From the NCBI GenBank assembly GCA_946412355.1, contig CAMKGX010000001.1, positions 62,001 through 126,000 on the forward strand: a DNA stretch of 64,000 nt. The letters run 5' to 3'. Below, piece by piece: positions 58,733-64,000 of the stretch (position 1 is the first letter of the stretch; every line of letters begins with the position of its first letter). Made by a program: the position numbers and the translations under genes. Below the pieces are notes generated by a model. That model saw only the letters and a program-made list of their open reading frames with translations, made no database searches and was not told the origin of the DNA. This DNA is from an uncultured Clostridia bacterium (GTDB lineage: Bacteria > Bacillota > Clostridia > Oscillospirales > Oscillospiraceae).

Positions 58733-59017
58733 TTACTCGGCGGGGTAAACAGAGACCTTCTTACGATCCTTGCCCAGACGCTCGAAACGGACTACGCCGT
58801 CAGCGGTGGCAAACAGAGTGTCGTCGGTACCGATGCCCACGTTGGTGCCGGGATGAATGTGGGTGCCGCGCTGGCGCACCAGAATGTTGCCAGCCAGAAC
58901 GAACTGACCGTCAGCCCGCTTGGGCCCAAGACGCTTGGACTCAGAGTCACGGCCGTTCTTGGTGGAGCCCATACCTTTTTTATGGGCGAAGAACTGCAGA
59001 CCAATGTTCAACATCAT
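58733..59017 (-). CDS. rpmA: 50S ribosomal protein L27 with Prp-cleaved N-terminus
   Basis: A 94-residue L27, whose N-terminus reaches the peptidyl-transferase centre. Seen: [19 protein letters not shown]. The first residues [10 protein letters not shown] form the Firmicute-type extension cut by the protease Prp after Phe-Phe; its gene lies directly upstream. Two ATGs in a row (59017, 59014); the first has the better SD spacing. Confidence 0.95.
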   Translation of the reverse strand: MMLNIGLQFFAHKKGMGSTKNGRDSESKRLGPKRADGQFVLAGNILVRQRGTHIHPGTNVGIGTDDTLFATADGVVRFERLGKDRKKVSVYPAE

Positions 59018-59058
59018 TCAGTACATCCTTTCTATAAGATGATCGGGGAGAAGGGGGC

Positions 59059-59388
59059 TTACGCCTCCATCACTTCGATATGTTCCGGATACTCGTCGTG
59101 AAGCTCCGTCAGGTAGACCATGAGGCCCGCCAGCAGATTCTGACAGGTGGACTCAGCCGTCTGACCCAGGCCTCCGGGAAGCCGGAGGGCGATGGTGGCG
59201 GTGTCTTCATTGACTTTCACCGAGGCGCACAGCCCCATCACGTCGTTGATGGTGGCGTTCACCAGGCGCACGGCGCTGGTGATGGCGGCGCAGACGATAT
59301 CCTCGCCCGCATCGCCGTAGCCGCTGTGGCCCACTGCATCAAATCCGATGATGCGGCGTTCCTCCGTGAGGAATGTTACGGTCGTCAT
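59059..59388 (-). CDS. prp: Ribosomal-processing cysteine protease Prp
   Basis: A 109-residue protease that removes the L27 N-terminal extension. Seen: GHSGYGDAGEDIVCAAITS with the catalytic His and Cys, as in the YsxB/Prp family. Lies between rplU and rpmA, with only 3 nt from the rplU stop. Confidence 0.93.
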   Translation of the reverse strand: MTTVTFLTEERRIIGFDAVGHSGYGDAGEDIVCAAITSAVRLVNATINDVMGLCASVKVNEDTATIALRLPGGLGQTAESTCQNLLAGLMVYLTELHDEYPEHIEVMEA

Positions 59389-59391
59389 GCC

Positions 59392-59703
59392 TTAGAAAGA
59401 AATCTTGCCGATTTCCACCTTGGTGTAAGGCTGACGATGACCCTGGCGTTTACGATAGCCCTTCTTGGGGGTGTACTTGAAGATACGAATCTTCTTGCCC
59501 TTGCCGTTCTTCACGACCTTGGCGTCCACCTTCGCGCCCTCCACCACGGGAGTGCCGAACTTGGTGTTCTCACCATCCACGATGGCCAGAACCTGATCGA
59601 AAACCACGCTGTCACCAGCCTCAACGGGCAGCTTCTCGATGAACAGAGTGTCACCCTCGCTGACGTTGTACTGCTTACCACCGGTTACGATAATAGCCTG
59701 CAT
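59392..59703 (-). CDS. rplU: 50S ribosomal protein L21
   Basis: A 103-residue L21. Seen: [24 protein letters not shown] at the start and the end [19 protein letters not shown]. First gene of rplU-prp-rpmA. Confidence 0.96.
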   Translation of the reverse strand: MQAIIVTGGKQYNVSEGDTLFIEKLPVEAGDSVVFDQVLAIVDGENTKFGTPVVEGAKVDAKVVKNGKGKKIRIFKYTPKKGYRKRQGHRQPYTKVEIGKISF

Positions 59704-59795
59704 TTGTGTGTTGCACCTACCTTTCCTTTATGACGGACTCGCTGTCGGGGGCGTCCGGAGCCATGTCCGGCTCTTATGACCCATTCAAAGCGGCT
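59704..59795 (-). ncRNA. Possible L21-type leader in the rplU 5' UTR
   Basis: The ~95-nt leader between promoter and rplU can form GC-rich stems (AGCCGGACATGGCT and CGGAC / GTCCG). Firmicutes often have autoregulatory leaders here; I did not verify the consensus. Confidence 0.3.
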
Positions 59796-59800
59796 TTCCT

Positions 59801-59829
59801 ATTATAGCGATGTAATTGCCTTTTGTCAA
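59801..59829 (-). promoter_or_regulatory. Promoter of rplU-prp-rpmA
   Basis: Minus strand: TTGACA (59824-59829), 17-nt spacer, TATAAT (59801-59806), both perfect. Confidence 0.9.
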
Positions 59830-59868
59830 CAAATTTCCGGGATATTTTTTATCTATTTCGCTGAAATG

Positions 59869-60336
59869 TTACGCCTCGGGGTAGGCGAGCTGCTCCTCCG
59901 TCCAACGGGCGATGACGCCGGCGTACCAGCGGCAGCATTCCCGGCCCAGGGCCACGTCCAGATTCACGTAGTTGCCGCACTCCCGGGGGCTTTTGCCGGG
60001 CATGGGGCCGCTGTATTCCGCCGCCTGGGCGAACACACGCTGCACCAGGGCGATGGCCTGGCCGTCGGTGAGGCGGGCACTGTCAAAGAGAAAGTAGAAG
60101 CCCGTCTGGCAGCCCATGGGGCCGAAGTAGATGACGGCGTCCTTCTCCGGGCTGTTGCGCAAAAAGGTGGCGATGAGATGCTCCACCGAGTGCATCTGGG
60201 CGTTGGTCAGTAAATCGCCGGTATTGGGCTTCTTAAACCGCAGGTCAAAGGTGGTGACGCTGCCGTCCCGGCGGCTGAGGTACAGCCCCGGCACCAGCAC
60301 GTCGTGATTGACGGTAAAGCTGGCAATGCGCTCCAT
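59869..60336 (-). CDS. luxS: S-ribosylhomocysteine lyase LuxS
   Basis: A 155-residue metalloenzyme cleaving S-ribosylhomocysteine to homocysteine and DPD, the AI-2 precursor. Seen: SVEHLIATF with the HxxEH metal site, GPMGCQTGFYF with the catalytic Cys, and ECGNYVNLD. Follows mtnN by 2 nt, forming the complete SAH recycling step. Confidence 0.96.
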   Translation of the reverse strand: MERIASFTVNHDVLVPGLYLSRRDGSVTTFDLRFKKPNTGDLLTNAQMHSVEHLIATFLRNSPEKDAVIYFGPMGCQTGFYFLFDSARLTDGQAIALVQRVFAQAAEYSGPMPGKSPRECGNYVNLDVALGRECCRWYAGVIARWTEEQLAYPEA

Positions 60337-60338
60337 GA

Positions 60339-61010
60339 TTACACCTCCAGATGATCCAGGAAGGCCATGACGGCCTCATTGAGCTGTGCCATGGCGGTGG
60401 GGAAATTGAAGAAATAATCCTGCTTCACCACCAGACAGTCGGACACCGACTTGATGGCCATACACTTCACGCCGTTGCGGTAGCACACCTGGGCCACGGC
60501 GCAGCCCTCCATTTCGCACAGCAGGGGGTGGAAGTTGTCCCGGATAAAGTCCACCCGCTGCCCCGGCACGGCAAACCAGTCGCCGGTGGCTACAAGGCCG
60601 GTGCGGTACGGAAGGCCTGCGGCCTCCATGGCGGCCCGGGCCTTCTCCTGGTAGGCGGTGGGCAGCACCTTGCGGTTCACGGTGGCAATCAGGCCCAGAG
60701 CGTCGGGGCCGTCCACGGCGCTGGTGTCGAAGTCGTGCTGCATGAAGCCCTCCGCCAGCACCAGCGTGCCGATGGGCACCTCCTCAAAGCAGCCTGCCAC
60801 TCCGACGTTGAGAATCAGGTCGGGGTGGAAGCGGTCGATGCAGAGCTGGGCGGCCATGGCGGCGTTTACCTTGCCCACGCCGCCGCAGCAGGCGATGAGG
60901 TCATGGCGGATATGGTAGAATTTCACCCCCGCCACCTCGTCCATAGGGGCGGCATCCCCCACCAGACTGGCGATTTCCGAGGGCATGGCGTAAAAGAGCG
61001 CAATTTTCAC
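60339..61010 (-). CDS. mtnN: 5'-methylthioadenosine/SAH nucleosidase
   Basis: A 223-residue nucleosidase releasing adenine from SAH and methylthioadenosine. Seen: ALFYAMPSEIASLVG, NVGVAGC, the ribose-binding CEMEGCAVAQVC and catalytic Asp in SVSDCLV. I place the start at GTG 61010, eight bases after GGGAGG; the track ATG at 61028 is before that SD. Supplies LuxS with its substrate. Confidence 0.92.
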   Translation of the reverse strand: MKIALFYAMPSEIASLVGDAAPMDEVAGVKFYHIRHDLIACCGGVGKVNAAMAAQLCIDRFHPDLILNVGVAGCFEEVPIGTLVLAEGFMQHDFDTSAVDGPDALGLIATVNRKVLPTAYQEKARAAMEAAGLPYRTGLVATGDWFAVPGQRVDFIRDNFHPLLCEMEGCAVAQVCYRNGVKCMAIKSVSDCLVVKQDYFFNFPTAMAQLNEAVMAFLDHLEV

Positions 61011-61042
61011 TGGATGATCCTCCCGCATTTATATCAGCCACT

Positions 61043-61071
61043 ATATTAAAATGCCACCCTGCCAATGTCAA
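61043..61071 (-). promoter_or_regulatory. Promoter of mtnN-luxS
   Basis: Minus strand: TTGACA (61066-61071), 17-nt spacer, TAATAT (61043-61048). Adjoins the divergent tmcAL promoter. Confidence 0.8.
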
Positions 61072-61072
61072 G

Positions 61073-61101
61073 TTGCAAAACGGGTGTTTATCCGTTAAAA
61101 T
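61073..61101 (+). promoter_or_regulatory. Promoter of tmcAL
   Basis: TTGCAA, 17-nt spacer, TAAAAT; back to back with the mtnN promoter. Confidence 0.7.
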
Positions 61102-61129
61102 AGGAGAAAAGAGAGGGGAGGCGAGGGAC

Positions 61130-62305
61130 GTGTCCGTATGGGGCGTGATATGTGAGTTAAATCCGTTTCACAATGGGCATGCAGCGCTGCTGTCGGCGCT
61201 TCGCAGCCGGGGCGCGGAAACCATTGTTTGCGCCATGTCCGGCAACTTCGTCCAGCGGGGCGAGCCGGCCATTGTGTCCAAGCTGGCCCGGGCGGAAATG
61301 GCCGTCCGGGGCGGGGCGGATTTGGTGCTGGAGCTGCCTACCCCCTGGGCCACCGACACGGCGGAGCGCTTTGCCCGGGGCGGCGTAGCGGTGCTGGCCA
61401 TGGCGGGCTGCGACACCATCGCCTTCGGCAGCGAGAGCGGCGACACGGCGGCGCTGCATAAGGCGGCGGAAATCACCGCTGCCCGGGACTTCCCCCGGCT
61501 GGTAACGGAGCGCATGACGGACGGCACGCCCTACGCCGCGGCTCGCCAGCAGGCGGCGGAGGCCCTGGGGGTGACACCGGGCCTTTTGCGCTGTCCCAAC
61601 GACATTTTAGCGGTGGAATATTTGAAGGCAGCGGCAGCCATTGGAGTCGACATAACACCAATCGCCGTACCCCGCATGGGGGCGGCCCATGACGGTGGGG
61701 CGGTGGAGAACATTGCGTCGGCATCCTTTATCCGCCAACTGCTTTATGGAATGGATGACAAGGCATTCTCCTTTATACCGCCATACGGGGCGGAGATACT
61801 GCGCCGGGAGAGGGAAAAGGGTACATTTCCGGTTGACATAACCAATGCGGAGCGGGCCGTGCTGGATCGCCTGCGGCGGATGACGGAGGCGGATTTCGCC
61901 GCCTTTGACAGCGGGGGAGAGGGGCTGTACCGGAGGCTGCATCACGCCGCAGGGGAGGCGGCCTCCCTGAATGAGCTGCTGGAATCGGTTAAGACCCGGC
62001 GCTATCCCACCGCCCGGCTGCGGCGGATGATACTGCGCTGCTGGCTGGGGGTGGAGAACACCCCGGAGCGGGTGCCCTATCTCCGGGTACTGGCGGCCAA
62101 CGAGGCCGGGCGGCGCCACCTGCGGACGCTGCGCCATGCCGACGCCCCGGTGCTGACCAAGGCGGCGGACGTGGCGGCCCTTGGTCCCGAGGCGGAGGCG
62201 CTGCTGCGGCAGGAGGCGCTGTGTACCGACCTGTACGCCCTGTGCTGCCCGGCGGTACAGCGGCCCGGCGGCGAGTGGCGCATCACCCCCTATATGACCC
62301 CGTGA
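61130..62305 (+). CDS. tmcAL: tRNA(Met) cytidine acetate ligase TmcAL
   Basis: A 391-residue nucleotidyltransferase-fold enzyme (YlbM family) that acetylates C34 of elongator tRNA-Met using acetate and ATP. Seen: VICELNPFHNGHAALL with the HxGH motif, SGNFVQRGEPAIVSK, LELPTPWATDTAERFARGG and FGSESGD. GTG 61130 follows GGGGAGGCGAGG; the track start at 61073 lies within the promoter. Confidence 0.9.
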   Translation: MSVWGVICELNPFHNGHAALLSALRSRGAETIVCAMSGNFVQRGEPAIVSKLARAEMAVRGGADLVLELPTPWATDTAERFARGGVAVLAMAGCDTIAFGSESGDTAALHKAAEITAARDFPRLVTERMTDGTPYAAARQQAAEALGVTPGLLRCPNDILAVEYLKAAAAIGVDITPIAVPRMGAAHDGGAVENIASASFIRQLLYGMDDKAFSFIPPYGAEILRREREKGTFPVDITNAERAVLDRLRRMTEADFAAFDSGGEGLYRRLHHAAGEAASLNELLESVKTRRYPTARLRRMILRCWLGVENTPERVPYLRVLAANEAGRRHLRTLRHADAPVLTKAADVAALGPEAEALLRQEALCTDLYALCCPAVQRPGGEWRITPYMTP

Positions 62306-62350
62306 CAACCGCAAGTTGACAAAAAAGGCGGGAGGGCAACGCCAGGTTGC

Positions 62351-62379
62351 TTTACAATCCCTTCCATTTGTGCTACCAT
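62351..62379 (+). promoter_or_regulatory. Promoter of the ABC exporter genes
   Basis: TTTACA, 17-nt spacer, TACCAT; 27 nt before the ATPase gene. Confidence 0.5.
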
Positions 62380-62406
62380 ACCACCGCATGAAAGGAGAGA
62401 CATACC

Positions 62407-63138
62407 ATGTTAAATGTATCTCACGTTACCAAGAATTACGGCAAGGTGCTGGCCTGTAACGACGTCAGCTTTACCCTGGACGACGGCAGCGTCACTGTGC
62501 TGCTGGGGCCCAACGGCGCCGGCAAGAGCACCATTATGAAGGCTATCATCGGCTTTTTGCGCTATAAGGGCGAGATTACCGTTGACGATATTCCCAACAA
62601 ATCCGTCCGCGCCCGACGGATCCTGGGCTACATCCCGGAGCTGCCCTCCCTGTACCCCAACCTGACGGTGGCGGAGCACATGGAATTCCTGGCCCGGGCC
62701 TACCGCCTGGAGAATTACAAGGGCCGCATTGACGAACTGCTGGAGCGTTTTGAGCTGGCGGACAAGCGGAAAAAGTTCGGCGATGAGCTGAGCAAGGGCA
62801 TGCAGCAGAAGCTGAATCTCTGCCTGGGCCTGCTGCCCCAGCCCCAGGTGCTGCTGCTGGATGAGCCCATGATCGGTCTCGACCCCCACGCCATCAAGGA
62901 GCTGAAGTCCGCCATTGAGGAGATGCGGCAGGAGGGGAAAACGCTGCTGGTCAGCACCCACATCATCGACAGCGTGGATATGCTGTGGGACCGCACCCTC
63001 ATTATGCAGGGCGGCACCATCCGCGCCAATATGCAGCGCCATGAGCTGGAGCAGGACGGCCGCACGCTGGAGCAGCTCTTCTTCGACGTCACCGAGGGCG
63101 TGGAGCGCAGCCACATGACCGGGGAGGCTGCGGAATGA
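62407..63138 (+). CDS. ABC exporter ATP-binding protein
   Basis: A 243-residue ATPase of the ABC-2/drug-exporter type. Seen: Walker A GPNGAGKST, PELPSLYPNLTVAEHMEFLA, signature LSKGMQQKL (SKG variant usual in exporters), Walker B VLLLDEPMIGLDP and His switch STHIIDSV. ATGA overlap with the permease gene. AAAGGAGAG SD. Substrate unknown. Confidence 0.9.
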   Translation: MLNVSHVTKNYGKVLACNDVSFTLDDGSVTVLLGPNGAGKSTIMKAIIGFLRYKGEITVDDIPNKSVRARRILGYIPELPSLYPNLTVAEHMEFLARAYRLENYKGRIDELLERFELADKRKKFGDELSKGMQQKLNLCLGLLPQPQVLLLDEPMIGLDPHAIKELKSAIEEMRQEGKTLLVSTHIIDSVDMLWDRTLIMQGGTIRANMQRHELEQDGRTLEQLFFDVTEGVERSHMTGEAAE

Positions 63139-64000
63139 AGCTGTTTTTCTACTATGCGTTCCACTCTTTCGTCAACCAGATCCGCAAGGTGCTGAAAACA
63201 TGGGTGGCGGTGTTCTTACTGGTGTGCATCGTCATCGGCGCCGCCATCGGCTTTGGCGCCGCGAAAATCAGCGACTTGAAGGATGCCCAGGACGCCATCG
63301 ACGCCCAGACGGAGATGGTGGATGATGTGGAGCTGCCGCCGGAGCTGGAGGAATATACCGACGGCGCCACCATGGAGGAAACCCTGGGCATTGACCGCCA
63401 TCAGCTGGTGGAGCTGATTGCCGGGGCGGTAATTCTGGCGGTATTCGTGATCGAGATTGCCGGGGCCGACAAGAACGGCAGCAAAATCTTCCTCCCCGCC
63501 GATGTGACGCTGCTGTTCGCCTCTCCCATGCGGCCCCAGTCGGTGCTGCTGTTTCGACTGATGACCCAGCTGGGCATGGCGCTGCTGGGCAGCGTGTATC
63601 TGCTGTTCCAGCTGCCCAACCTGACGCTGAATCTGGGCCTTTCCACAGCGGCGGCATTGAGCATCATCCTCACCTGGTTCGCCACGATCTTCACCGCCAA
63701 GCTGACCCAGGTGCTGCTGTATCTGCTGTGCTCGTCCCATGAAAGGCTGAAGGCCAATCTGCGCCGCATCCTCATCGCCGTGCTGGCGGTGGTGCTGGCG
63801 GGTTATCTGGCCTTCTGGCAGTCCTCCGGCCTTGCCCCGGCGGCAGCGGCAGCCAAGCTGTTCTGCGCCCCCTGGACCCGGTTTGTCCCCCTGTGGGGCT
63901 GGCTGAAGGGCGTGGCCATCTTTGCCGCCGAAGGACCCCTGTGGGCGGCGGTTGTGTGCCTCGCCGCCACGGCTCTGGGCTGCGTGGGACTGATGGCGAT
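63135..64000 (+). CDS. ABC exporter permease (cut by the window end)
   Basis: Open at the window end, so missing from the ORF track; 288 residues are visible. Starts MKLFFYYAFHSFVNQIRK, then a first helix (TWVAVFLLVCIVIGAAIGFG), an acidic soluble loop (DVELPPELEEYTDGATMEE) and several more helices, with the IFLPADVTLLFASPMRPQSVLLFRL segment seen in large ABC-2-type permeases of Clostridia. Coupled to the ATPase by ATGA overlap; together they form an exporter of unknown substrate. Confidence 0.8.
   Translation, partial: MKLFFYYAFHSFVNQIRKVLKTWVAVFLLVCIVIGAAIGFGAAKISDLKDAQDAIDAQTEMVDDVELPPELEEYTDGATMEETLGIDRHQLVELIAGAVILAVFVIEIAGADKNGSKIFLPADVTLLFASPMRPQSVLLFRLMTQLGMALLGSVYLLFQLPNLTLNLGLSTAAALSIILTWFATIFTAKLTQVLLYLLCSSHERLKANLRRILIAVLAVVLAGYLAFWQSSGLAPAAAAAKLFCAPWTRFVPLWGWLKGVAIFAAEGPLWAAVVCLAATALGCVGLMA

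Overview
The window is a chromosomal segment of a high-GC, spore-forming Clostridia bacterium, most likely an Oscillospiraceae gut anaerobe (Oscillibacter / Flavonifractor / Dysosmobacter-like). The grounds are the GC-rich, low-gap gene layout, a SPOCS-LysM sporulation gene, RemA, the Prp protease lying between L21 and L27, a biotin-dependent sodium-pump decarboxylase operon, rubrerythrin, Rex and a bacterial glnS. Genus-level placement is an inference. No phage, insertion-sequence transposase or CRISPR array is visible.

Layout. 1-1.1 kb: tail of a polyamine transporter operon. 1.1-1.5 kb: a repeat element. 1.5-8.7 kb: comEC-holA-rnmV, glnS and a DUF3343/NifS-like pair. 8.8-13 kb: cdaA-cdaR (c-di-AMP), RseC, DUF5685 and a J-domain gene. 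13-24.8 kb: one long housekeeping operon, yicC-remA-gmk-rpoZ-priA-def-fmt-rsmB-rlmN-prpC-prkC-rsgA. 24.9-26.7 kb: two very small genes and the SPOCS-LysM gene. 26.8-30.2 kb (minus): the sodium-pump decarboxylase oadG-bccP-oadB-oadA. 30.4-33.1 kb: sfsA, an ArsC-like gene, NUDIX, a Cys-rich microprotein and rex. 33.3-34.4 kb: tRNA-Arg followed by about 1 kb of gene-free hairpin repeats. 34.5-38.2 kb: glgA-glgB. 39.1-40.1 kb: a second repeat-only zone running into a tRNA operon (Val-Asp-Phe-Gly, minus). 40.6-43.3 kb (minus): rubrerythrin, a split chromate transporter and birA. 43.4-45.6 kb: bioY and a uracil permease with an attenuator-like leader. 45.8-57 kb: mixed accessory genes (diguanylate cyclase, acyltransferase/PAP2 pair, MutT, DUF1653/YgjP, a SsuABC-type transporter, LysR, a DUF2156-GNAT fusion, VanY). 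57-64 kb: obg, L27-Prp-L21, luxS-mtnN, tmcAL and an ABC exporter cut by the window end.

Functional links. Biotin supply (bioY under a perfect BirA operator, with birA divergent) feeds the biotin carrier of the sodium pump, and the pump promoter carries a near-consensus Rex operator, so NADH/NAD+ balance probably controls it. The luxS-mtnN pair recycles S-adenosylhomocysteine. The prpC-prkC pair and cdaA-cdaR are the two signalling modules of the cell envelope.

The least explained parts are non-coding. (1) A roughly 205-bp multi-hairpin element is present twice, each time inserted between two copies of the local terminator hairpin, and a solo end-hairpin occurs at a third terminator. (2) Two arrays of short hairpins are separated by ATATCAC/GTGATAT or CATCAC words. 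(3) A 171-bp tandem duplication is built from inverted copies of the neighbouring tRNA-Gly 3' end. (4) A leader peptide and attenuator precede the uracil permease. Coordinates and motifs were read by eye, and family names come from recognition of the sequences, not from database searches.
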